Assembly: GCA_940337035.1 (NCBI GenBank)
Contig: CALNHX010005198.1
Span: forward strand, 47,678-111,677
DNA from: Agriotes lineatus
Taxonomy: Eukaryota > Arthropoda > Insecta > Coleoptera > Elateridae
Length of the DNA stretch: 64,000 bases
Reading direction: 5' to 3'
Made by a program: the position numbers and the translations under genes. Below, one piece after another: positions 54,940 to 64,000 of this stretch (the stretch's first letter is position 1; each line of letters begins with the position of its first letter). The notes below the pieces were generated by a model, which was given only the letters and a program-made list of their open reading frames with translations, searched no databases and was not told the DNA's origin.

Positions 54940-55240
54940 GCAGTTGCAAAAAAGCCTTTAAAGTGTTGAGTACCAAGCTGCAAGTCAAATTAATTGCGCT
55001 TCATCAGTTGCTCCCTACATTAGCGTATTCAAACTTCCATCGAATGAAGCAGTGGCACAAAAATTGTAAAACGTTTTGAATTGAGAAGACTAGCGCCTTA
55101 AAAAGATTTGCGTTGTTTGTGAAAAGCACTTAAAAATGCCGATATAAAGGTTGATACGATGAAGAAACTTGTTTCAACTGCAGTACCACTAGCTTCCAGG
55201 AAAGGTATTTTGAAGGAATACCTGTTTTAGATGAAGTCAA
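54940..55240 (+). pseudogene. THAP-domain-like remnant (P-element-type)
   Basis: Frames give YISVFKLPSNEAVAQKL and, after stops and a shift, KICVVCEKHLKMP and later VPLASRK. FKLP, then about 35 residues on a C-x2-H (CEKH) followed by a hydrophobic residue, fits the second half of a THAP zinc finger, the DNA-binding domain of P-element transposases and related host genes. The upstream Cys pair is unclear. Several stops mean it is not functional. Confidence 0.4.
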
Positions 55241-55740
55241 AATTAGTAGCGATTTATTTTCAATTGAGAATTAGGTACCCACCCATTAGGAATTGTTTTT
55301 AAATCGAATATGGCGACGAAGTGATGCACTACAATGTACATAGCAACAATTTTAGAGATTGGTTGCATCTGGAATGCATCAGATTGTGCATTTAGTGACC
55401 AAAATTAATAAATTTTTGCTAAAGGCTCAGCCATGTTGCTAGAATTTGGTAAGCCATTATAGGCCCGGTGTCACGGCCTGGAACAATATACACCGTCTTT
55501 CTATTACCTTTGTGATGACCTGATGACCACCACTGCTGTTATCGCTACTATCGTCATACTCTCTGCAACCGTGCTTGCAGTTCGTTTCTAGGGAGTTATG
55601 GCAGGGCTATTAGAAAAGGCAATGTAAGCTTAACTCATTCGAAATATGGATATATCGTATAATATTACGCATATATCATGGGCAATTGGATTGCCCAATG
55701 AAGACATAAGAAAGATGGGATAAAAGTAATATTAAATATG
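55241..55740. other. Intergenic DNA, nothing recognised
   Basis: No repeat, RNA or coding signal was recognised in this stretch. Confidence 0.35.
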
Positions 55741-55764
55741 CATAAATAAAAGGATAATATAATA

Positions 55765-55915
55765 TTTGGTCACGTTATTCTAGGAGAAAAATGTTATCTA
55801 CACCAACTAATCATTCAAGGGAACATAAGAGACGAAAGGAATGTAGGAAAACGTCTAACTTCATGGCTACGTGGCAATGGCGGTTCATGGAGAATTTTGA
55901 TGGTAGAGCAAACCA
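55765..55915 (+). pseudogene. RTE-like LINE C-terminal fragment
   Basis: About 50 codons read FGHVILGEKCYLHQLIIQG, then NIRDERNVGKRLTSWLRG. This is the conserved end of RTE-like LINE proteins ('FGHVxRGEKYxLLQLIIQGKI..GKR..GRRxxSWL'). No other part of the element is present. Confidence 0.7.
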
Positions 55916-55919
55916 CAGA

Positions 55920-57640
55920 ACGTAAAATGAATTTTGCATCCCCCGCACAGACAAAGACAGATTCCGCTATTACGAGATTTAAAAATATAACTTTACGAAT
56001 ATCTCTCTTTCATTTTTCGTTTAAATGTATAATTGGGCAAAAAATGCATCTCTACTGTTTGAGATGCATAGATGCACGCGTAATTGATATATTTACCAGT
56101 AAAGTATGAGTACAATAATATAAATTACAAATAGCATAATTATTTAAGCTTTTTAAAGAAATACCAACGTTTCTTCTGTGGGAATTGTACAAGACTTTTA
56201 AATATTCAGGGATACGCGCGGCGTTTCTTCATCAGTCAGTCTCGTACTGGCGAAAGATGTGTAAGCAGCGATATCAGTAATTTGACAGGCGCGTTATTGG
56301 CAGCCGCCGGCGAGGGCAGACTGCCCGAGTGCCTTCACTACCGTGGTTTCTATTGAATGTTAAAATATCCTTATCTTTTGACCTACTTCTTACCATTTAA
56401 CCCCCGCGGCGGTCTATAAACTGTAGAAAAGCTTTGTGTCGCTTCGATCTGGCTCTTATGCGTCCGGAAGCAAGCAGCGCTTATCGCACGGTCACCTAAT
56501 ACTCATGAAATAAAAATTACTCGTGCTGTTTAAGCTTTAAAATTAGAACAATGCTGAAAAATGAGAACAAAAAATGTTTCTTTCAGAATAAAAAATGCTT
56601 GGATGAATGGATTGTCATGGTAGATCAATGGCTCCTTGGCTCTTTATAACGATCCGCCACTGAATTCTAAGGGTGCGATTCGATTGTAACACCAATGAAT
56701 TTCTCATAACGGCGGTTGCAAAAGTTGGAACAGCCATAATGATTTTAAACCTTTGATGAGAAGACGGTGCACCAAGAAGTCACTGCCAACCTCACAACTG
56801 CCAGACAGTTTTTACTTTTCTCTTTGGCGTCTGCGCTTTATCCGGAGTCGGATTAGCCTACAATTAATAATGATAAGATGATATTGCGGGTTGTCGCCAC
56901 CTGTCAAAAGAAAGTTGTAGGATCATCATCATAACTTAACTTACATTTTGATTCTAGGGAACAGTAATTTCAGGGAATTTTTCAGTCAGATAGTGGAGTT
57001 CAGGTGTTCACGGCAGTTGAGTGCCTCTGAGTCACGGCGATGCGGGCAAAATTGTTTTGTATAACACGGCAGTTATAAAAGTGCCTTAATGAGACATTCG
57101 GCTATTAATGGATTTATTGCAGCGCTGCTTCGCACCCGTGGACACTTATCGATGAACGACGGAATTGCATCGGTGGTGGTAACACGGAACGCCCGCTTAA
57201 ATATAACTCGGATCGACGATAAATCACGCCGTCAGTCCGGAGCTGTGTTTGTTAAATTTTCTAAGCCACAAAGCCTGAAATTGTAGACGGCAAATTAGCC
57301 ATGGTTCCTGCTCCCAAACAACACCCCAGCCTGCCACCCGTGTATAGCTAAACGCTTTAATTAAATTAACTTGTCAACGCCGACTATGATAAAAAGAGCG
57401 CGCCTTTAATTAGTGCCCGCTCTTGGCCGCGTTTTCCAATCACAACTAATGGCAGCTTTGTATGCTTCTATGCTTGACCGTGTTTCACACAACGACGGAA
57501 TCGCATTTTATAACCTTCGAGTAGTTTTCTGCTTGAAGCATAACGTTTCAGTGCTTTTGGCTAAAATGTCACTAATATTTCGTATAGTTGCTTATGCTAC
57601 TAAAGCTTACATAAATAATCTCTAGATATGGCAAATATTC
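55920..57640. other. Unique DNA, including a GC-richer island at 57020-57430
   Basis: No repeats were recognised. The part 56200-56480 and especially 57020-57430 is less AT-rich and non-repetitive, with TTTAATTA homeodomain-type sites near 57355 and 57405. Short open frames here carry no known motif. It could hold regulatory sequence; this is only a guess. Confidence 0.35.
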
Positions 57641-57689
57641 GTTAGTCAAAAATGTCAGCTATTGCAAACATTACGAAACCAAAGTCGGG

Positions 57690-58236
57690 TAGGCGTAGCC
57701 CAGGGGGTACGCCAAGTGACTGAAAAAATAGTAAGATTAATTATAGATTACAAAATAGCAACTTGCATTTTTAAATTAGACGATCATGAACAATCTCTAA
57801 AGTGTTAAGGCTGCCAACATACCTACGTTTTTTCCTCTGCGGGCACTCTTCTAGGGTAGGTACAGGGTGTCCCAGAAGCTTGGTCCTCAGGTATTACTGA
57901 AAATCCGACACGTTGCTAGACAGCAAAAATAAATACTGACTTCGCAAAAATCAAAGCACCAACTGTGGTAGACTAGATTTATGGATTGAAGATTTTAATA
58001 AAACGCAAAATTGCGGTCATCCTACCTTGATGGTGCTAAGTCCTGATTGGTCAACTTTAACATGTCTTTTCTCGGTTATCGCTTGAGATAGGACTTTTAT
58101 TCTTCAAAATACCGATTGATACATTCACCCGAATACCCCATTTCTCTGCGGAGGCAGTTCTGGGACACCCTGTATATCAGGGGTACGCATTATTAATGGT
58201 TTAGGGGTACTCGATCAAAACGTTTGGAGACCACTG
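57690..58236. mobile_element. hAT-like right-end remnant, holding the MITE
   Basis: The right end, on the complement, is CAGTGGTCTCCAAACG (58221-58236), a common hAT terminal sequence. The internal words CAGGGGTACGCA (58179) and CAGGGGGTACGCC (about 57699) are related. No left end with the same start was found, so the element is truncated. Confidence 0.5.
57861..58174. mobile_element. MITE with 15-17-bp perfect TIR and TA duplication
   Basis: CAGGGTGTCCCAGAA at 57863 is exactly matched by TTCTGGGACACCCTG ending at 58172, with TA on both sides (57861-57862, 58173-58174). About 310 bp long with no ORF. Tc1/mariner-type by its duplication. It lies between two subterminal blocks of a hAT-like remnant. 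Confidence 0.85.
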
Positions 58237-58239
58237 TGC

Positions 58240-58600
58240 TAGACAAGTAGCCAATCAAAAACACTGTTTTTAAAAACGCCTACAAAAAATGTTGCCTTCA
58301 AAATTATCGCCTACTAGAACTGCCGGAATTTAAAAATATTGCTTGTAGATCATATTGTCTGCAAAAAACTGTTGGCTTTGAAATTATTGTCTACTAGAAA
58401 TGTTGCCAATTAATAAAATAGATCCTTATAGAAAATGTAGTCTACGAAAAACGTTGCTTTTATAATTTTTGTCTACTGTCAAGAATGCCACCCTCCAAAA
58501 ACGTTTGCGTAAAACGTTAGCTTTAAACTTTTCAATTACTAGAAATGCCGCCACTCAAAGATTGTCGATCAAAAACGTCGTCTGTTGCTTTCAAAACTGA
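58240..58600 (+). repeat. Decayed minisatellite, ~16-20-bp words (block 1)
   Basis: Loose repeats of CAAAAATGTTGCCTT, AAATTATTGTCTACTAG and AAATGCCGCCACT. Divergence is high; the period is only approximate. Related to 60527-61085. Confidence 0.6.
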
Positions 58601-58609
58601 TATTGTGAT

Positions 58610-60520
58610 GACGTTCCTGTGAAGGTTATTTGCGATTTTCCAAGACCAAACGTTGGTTTGGGATATGGTCTGCACGCTGCACATTTCACTCTGGCGAAGA
58701 TTAGGGAGAAACACCTCAAGGGTATGCTTTAGCTTCCGTTTATTGTATCCTATCGTTTCCCTTTTGTTTAGCCTTTTTTATTGGCGGCCCGGGGCGAAAG
58801 TCGTTTGTTCCTTCGGTTACCGCAGCTTTCTCGTTTGGGACTCGTGCAGATGAGGATTCTACCCTTGGAGCCTCATAGTCTAAAGCTTACCTGAAAGTCT
58901 GCTGTTCAAATTTGGAGCATGGTCGCCTGACCTCGACGCTGTTCGACAGGACTTCCGATGCGTACGTTTGCTACCAGGGGGAATTCTCCACATAAGGTCT
59001 GTCTCAATCCATTCTGTTTTGCCCCTGCGTTGATATGTCGGTCAGCGGCCACCAAGATCACCTACTGTTTGGAACCCATTTTTAATATGTCGTATTTTGT
59101 AGTTGTGTGAGCTTGATTTACATTCATAAAATCTTAAATTACCCTCGTAATTAGATGAATTTAGTGTAAAAATAGCACACTACAGAAACTAGATTGACTC
59201 TCAAGGTAGGTCATGAATTGGCAATATGTGGAAAGTTGTCAAACATACAAAGTTTGGTTATATTTTAAATGACAAGTAATCAGTAGCGGTGGGTAGAGCG
59301 ATTTCGTTTGCACAGTGACTAATGTCATATGACAAATTCTTTGTGTTTTAAAGTGTGAAAATTGCTGATGCTGTTGATTTTGTTAATTCTGTTATTTTGT
59401 TAATTCTGTTATTTTGTTATTGCTATTGTTATTGTTGCTATTTTTGTGTGTTGTTAATTCTGTTATGAAATGCGCCATACCACAATGTTGAGTAGACCTT
59501 TGATTTATAGTGTCATTTACCTCAAAAGTGTTACCAATACAGAACATTTGTTCCGGTTTTCACCACGCTTCAATCTAGAATCTGTAACCTGTAGGTGCTT
59601 GTTTACATTATAACCTGTAGTAATGTGTCAATCTAAAATTCCGAGCGGAAGTGTCACACATATCACTCACGTGAATTTTAATTGTAAATTTTGGAACTTG
59701 TAAGGCAACCCTGCATGAAAACCTAATTTGATTTCGGCTTTTCACGTCAGATTAGTGAAAAAGAACTCGCTTGAATCAAATTTATGATTAATCTCGCACT
59801 TGCACGAATTTGCTTAAATACTTATCATTATCCGACACATTGAAACCGGTGAGATTTAAATAAACTACAAGCTATATTTTGGGTTATGAAGCGCCCTATA
59901 ATCAGAAACAAGATATTGAGTCTGTGACAGCGATTTTGTTAATTACTGTAAACATGTGAATGCTCTTATAGTATTAGTGGATTTAGGGCCGAATTCAGCT
60001 CGACACCCAAAATTTAATCTATAATGGTAATTGGTAATGCAAATTGCTAATTTGACAATCAATCTGTAATTTCTCTTTTAACAACATTTATTTACATTAA
60101 ACATTCATCCATTAATTAATTTGATGATATATAAATGGTTTGGTGAGTTTCTAAGCCACTCTTTATGTTGTGATATTTTACCTGTGCTATTTACGCTATG
60201 CATTTATGAATTAATTACATTGAGATATTTAATATAATATTTTAATCAGGTTTGCCGTGTTTGTTTGTTATTTTTTTATGTTGTGTATGTACTACTTTTG
60301 CGGTTACCTCTATTGTCTTTCAAGGTTGGTTAGTAGCACCTATCGTCATGTACCTGTTTGATTAGCAAAGTGGCGGGTTAACTGCTACTTAGCGCCAATA
60401 TTTTTTTGTAATTTGCAGCTTAAGATTGGAGTCTTTTGTTTGACCTACGACCAGCTCCGACTGAGAAGTCGGTTGTCTTTGCATTTCTCCTTTTACAGTC
60501 GATGGTAACAATGTCGTGTT
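58610..60520. other. Unrecognised DNA between two decayed minisatellite blocks
   Basis: 58640-59080 is GC-richer (GGCGGCCCGGGGCGAAAG near 58785) without a recognised gene. 59370-59470 is low-complexity TTTGTTAATTCTGTTATT in tandem. The rest is AT-rich with nothing named. Confidence 0.45.
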
Positions 60521-60526
60521 TGACAA

Positions 60527-61085
60527 ATGTCTTTTAAACTGTCATCTATTAAACATTTTGTCAGTCAAAAATTATCGCCACTCAAAAATTCCGTTTGCCA
60601 AAAATGTTGTTTTAAAAAGTGTTGTCTTGTAGCAATGAGAGCAGTCAAAGATGTGTACCAAAAATATTGTCTTCGACAAATGTCGTCAAAACTGGAAATG
60701 CAGCCAGTCAAAAACTTTTGTCGATTGAAAATATCATTTGGGCCAAAAATGTCGCTTTCAAAATTGTTCTCTGTTATCAATGCGAGTAGTTAAAGATGTT
60801 GTGTATCAAAAATGTCGTCTTTCAGACCGTTATCTACTATAACTTGATCAAAAACGTTGCCCATCAATAACATTCTGCGAAAAACTTTCCTTGAAAATTG
60901 CCGCATGTTACTAAAAATATTGTCAGTCGAAAATTGTTGCCTATCTAAAATGTTGCCGTATTGTCTTCTAGGAATGTCGTTGATTGAAAATCTAGTCTAT
61001 GAAAAAAGAAGAATATTACCTTTAAATTTATCATATATTGGAAATGTCATCAGTAAAAATTTTCATCAGTTGAATAAGGTTATCT
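60527..61085 (+). repeat. Decayed minisatellite, ~16-20-bp words (block 2)
   Basis: Repeats of the type TCAAAAATGTCGTCTTTCA, AAATTGTTGCCTATCT and AAAATATTGTCAGTCG, in the same orientation as block 1. Chance open frames across it (for example 60527-60793) are repetitive and not genes. Confidence 0.65.
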
Positions 61086-61089
61086 GGTA

Positions 61090-62050
61090 AAGCTAATAAC
61101 ACTTGAACGAAGAAGCGCCCATACCTTTCATAAATCTAATAAAATTGTTTCAGCATTACTGTTACCTTGAAATGTAAATTTAAATATCATTTAAAAAATT
61201 CTTAGTTCTCAACATAGAATTTCCAGTTTTCGTTTGTCGATGTAATCAAAATAGTACATACATCCTGTTTAAACTTATTTAATATGTTAATACAGTTTTG
61301 CTTTAAAAATTAACTAATTGGAAATAGATCTTCATCTTTTTAAATATTTATCTACTGTTAATCTTCTCCTTTACTGTTTCCAGTTACCTAAACCTCTTTT
61401 CCTGTTTTTTTGCTAGCAAATAATCATTTTCTTTCACCAATTTCATTTTATGGAATTTTAAAAAATCAATATTTGTGAAAAGCGGATAGACCCGCAAAGC
61501 GTTGAAATCCTAACTGTGGGGTATGCGACGTAAATAAACCAAAGGATTTCATTCTAGATATTGCCGATATTAATGATAAAAGCTACTAATTTCAAGACTC
61601 ACCAAGTAGGCTAGGCAAACAATAACTCTTTTAATAATAAAGGTGACATGACAACAAGTACTATCTTTGTTGTACATTATGTCTAAATATAGCTTTTAAT
61701 ATGTACGTGGTCAAAAATTTTGCTACCTTTGTGAAAAATATTGTCAATGGGGTACGTCTCTTATTAGGGAGCCCCCTATTGAAATGTTTATAAAACTGCC
61801 ACTTTTTATTTATTTACGCATTAAGTAGGTATTAAAGATATAAAAGGACGACCCCAATAAAATATTCAGTTAGCATATATAGAAATGCGTCCGCCACGCT
61901 GCATCATTACTAGAGTTACGATCGATAGGCACTAAAAAATTTAAGAAAAGGTAGGTAAGTGGGTCCTAAAACTAACAAAAATAGGCACTTAAATAGGCTT
62001 TATTATTTAATAATTTTATAAACTAAAATTGGAATGACAATGAACTATTA
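61090..62050. other. AT-rich DNA, nothing recognised
   Basis: Contains the loosely repeated word AGGCACTTAAATAGGC / TAGGCACTAA near 61928-62000 and again near 62525, which may be ends of an unknown element. Confidence 0.35.
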
Positions 62051-62054
62051 ATTA

Positions 62055-62395
62055 TTTTTCAAAATTTTCCGCTATCAAACGATGCCTCTTGTCAGTAAAA
62101 TGTTTTTGTACCGCGAAAACAATCGCCCTCCATCGCAAGAACACAGTGGTGTATATTTCATCGACGATATATCGCAGGGTTTCAGATGAGGGATTGATCG
62201 AACTTCTCAATTTAAAACTGATGCCATTTATAGCAGCTTGTGCAATCCGAGCTTTCGCAGAAAGGATTTTTAAAATTTTAATTCAATTATTGGAACTGCA
62301 TGCCCCAGTACCCGCCTAAGTTTTTCTAAAATTATTTAAAATGTCTTCTACTTCAATACGAGTCAAGCCCACTGTCCGTTAAAGTGCAAAGTTTG
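62055..62395 (-). pseudogene. Unrecognised coding remnant
   Basis: The minus strand keeps one frame with two stops: GLTRIEVEDILNNFRKT, stop, then KILKILSAKARIAQAAINGI and YIVDEIYTTVFLRWRAIVF, ending near 62055 in a stop. Composition is protein-like (amphipathic, charged). No family was recognised. It could be a transposase relic, given the repeated TAGGCACT words on both sides. Confidence 0.3.
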
Positions 62396-62399
62396 GGTT

Positions 62400-62840
62400 T
62401 GCAAGAATATAGTGTGACGTAACTGATTCTAAATATCGAAGTGGGAAAAATTACTGTGGAGATTTGGTGCTGCTTTTTAAAATAAAATGTTAAAAAGGCA
62501 CGTATAGGCTGGTATATGAAAATTAGGCACTAACCATTAAAATAGGTATACTGATAGGGGCACTGTAAAATGATGGCTGGCGCAGAGGGGAAACTGGAAA
62601 TAAACTCGAACCCATGTCTATTCCGGACACCTTCTGAATTCAACACTGATTCACCTGAATTCTTTCATCCAATGATCTGTGGATATACTTGAATTAAAAA
62701 AAAAAATATAGTTTACACCAACGTTGTTACGATTAAATAATAATAGCTAACCACCGAATTAAGAACTTTTAAAATCTCATAAAGTTACTGCATTATCTAG
62801 CTACATACCATTATTTTATTATACCGATGGGGCCAAAATT
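62400..62840. other. Intergenic DNA, nothing recognised
   Basis: No ORF or repeat of note besides the TAGGCACT word near 62525. Confidence 0.35.
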
Positions 62841-62843
62841 ATA

Positions 62844-63656
62844 CAGGGTGTTAATTAAGTACGTAGACACACTTTAAGGGGTGATTTCTTGATCAATTCT
62901 AAGATAAAAAGTTCATATAAACATGGGACCTAAACGGCTTCGTTTTCAAGATACACTTTAAACAAAAAACAAGTTTTTTTTCAAAAATCTGGAAAACGCC
63001 TAGAGGTATTCTAATGAAACTTGGTGTAGGTTAATATTTTATAAAGTGCCATTGTTTGGTCAAAACAAATTTAAGTTATTTCCACCAGTGGCGTGCAAAA
63101 ATCTGGTACGCCACGGTTTTTTAGTCAATACGACAAGTTTTTTGGCTTCATCCATTGAAACTATACAAAAGATCTTCTATTTTTTTGATAGCATAAATCT
63201 TTTTAGAGAGAAACGGAAAAATCTGTAACAGCAATTTCGTTCATTGGACTTTAATGGGATCTAAATGGCTTCGTTTTCAAAATACAGCTTAAAGAAGTTT
63301 AAAATTTTTTTATTTAATAACAAACAATCTTACAATAGCTACAAAACTTTTGGCTAAAAAACAGTGGCGTACCCAGATTTTTATAAAATAAGGTAACTGA
63401 GGTGGCCACGATGGAAATAAATTAAATTTATTTTGACTGAAGAATGCCATTTTATGAAATACTAACCTACACCAAGTTTCATTAGAATAACTCCAGCCGT
63501 TTTCGAAATTTAAAAAAAGATTTTTTGTTTAAACTTCAACACCCTGTATCTTGAAAACGAAGCCATTTAGGCCCTATGTTTGTAGGAACTTTTTATCTTA
63601 GAATTGATCAAGGAATCATCCCTTAAAGTTTGTCTACCTACTTAATTAACACCCTT
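62844..63656. mobile_element. 813-bp foldback MITE, ~210-bp arms
   Basis: The left arm starts CAGGGTGTTAATTAAGTACG and pairs across about 210 bp with the right arm (63447-63656). Shared words are GATCAATTCTAAGATAAAAAG, CGGCTTCGTTTTCAAGATAC and GAAACTTGGTGTAGGTTA. The loop has a second, diverged copy of GGCTTCGTTTTCAAAATAC (63258). The terminal CAGGGTGTT is lost at the far right end (AACACCCTTA). No transposase was found. Confidence 0.85.
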
Positions 63657-64000
63657 AACACGCAGCAAGGGGCTGAACAAAGGAATGAAGTAACAGGTTC
63701 CGATTTTTCCTTTATGGAAATTTATTTAATACTGTGGATAGTAATTCGATGCTGAGTGTCTTACTCGATTCCAATCGAGTACCTGCCGAATTCCGCCAGA
63801 ATTTCGGAGGCTGTATTTGGCCGTATGTACAGTTCGCTTCATGAGCACGCAATATTTTTCCATAATCTTTTTAAGCTGTTTATAGTATATTTGCACCTTT
63901 CAATTTGTGTTATAAGCTAATGTTCTCGCAAGCCGAGTTTTCATTATGAGGTGCATCTGAATTTGGCCGATATTAATTCACCTTACGTTTGAGCTATCAT
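63657..64000. other. Unique DNA to window end, nothing recognised
   Basis: No repeat or coding signal was recognised. Confidence 0.35.

Noticed and set aside
60527..60793. 88-codon open frame
   Set aside because: Translation of the decayed minisatellite; the opposite strand is open too. No motif.

Overview
The window reads as AT-rich animal DNA, most likely from an arthropod. The mix of elements fits an insect (BEL/Pao gag, R4/Dong-type LINE with restriction-like endonuclease, jockey/CR1- and RTE-like LINEs, pogo, mariner, hAT, MULE, tRNA-headed SINE); a beetle or hemipteran is a guess. There is no bacterial operon, no CRISPR array, no rRNA and no complete tRNA gene. No complete host gene is visible. 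The only host-like coding hints are a 37-codon F-box-like ORF (4048-4161), a possible promoter plus first coding exon (4302-4408) and a possible basic first exon with splice donor (48653-48723).

Layout. 1-2035: 5' part of a BEL/Pao retrotransposon on the minus strand (gag with three zinc knuckles, start of protease, tRNA-Tyr-like primer site, LTR). 2036-5015: mostly unique DNA. 5020-11400: degenerate tandem array of about 145-bp monomers in alternating A/B pairs, split by a 2.1-kb hAT-like insertion with a perfect 8-bp target duplication (9061-11167). 11705-14310: broken LINE, minus strand. 15124-16157: foldback element with tandem-repeat arms and a 9-bp target duplication. 17.1-21.0 kb: LINE scraps, tRNA-like pieces and a 43-bp minisatellite. 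21.2-25.2 kb: a nest of palindromic elements one inside another. 24.8-26.05 kb: two more short-word arrays around a MULE transposase C-terminus. 27.9-32.35 kb: MITEs, an RTE-like RT fragment and a 388-bp repeat also found at 9.2 kb. 32659-37136: a hAT-like element with TIRs and an 8-bp duplication, filled with R4/Dong-type LINE pieces bounded by (TAA)n tracts and a small hAT MITE. 38.5-45.25 kb: three-level LINE nest (RTE-like > jockey/CR1-like > a 3.2-kb minus-strand LINE with an uninterrupted ORF of about 1004 codons). 45473-48128: broken pogo element with 23-bp perfect TIRs. 48-56 kb: hairpin, mariner, LINE ORF1, SINE, LINE, THAP-like and RTE-like remnants. 56-64 kb: mostly unique DNA, with MITEs, a decayed minisatellite and an 813-bp foldback at the right end.

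The window works as a layered record of transposon insertions. Several insertions can be dated relative to each other because removing the inner element and one target copy restores the outer one. The strongest unexpected themes are foldback/MULE-like elements whose arms are built of short repeated words, and the dense cluster of nested palindromes. The one protein that looks able to function is the LINE polyprotein at 40354-43368.
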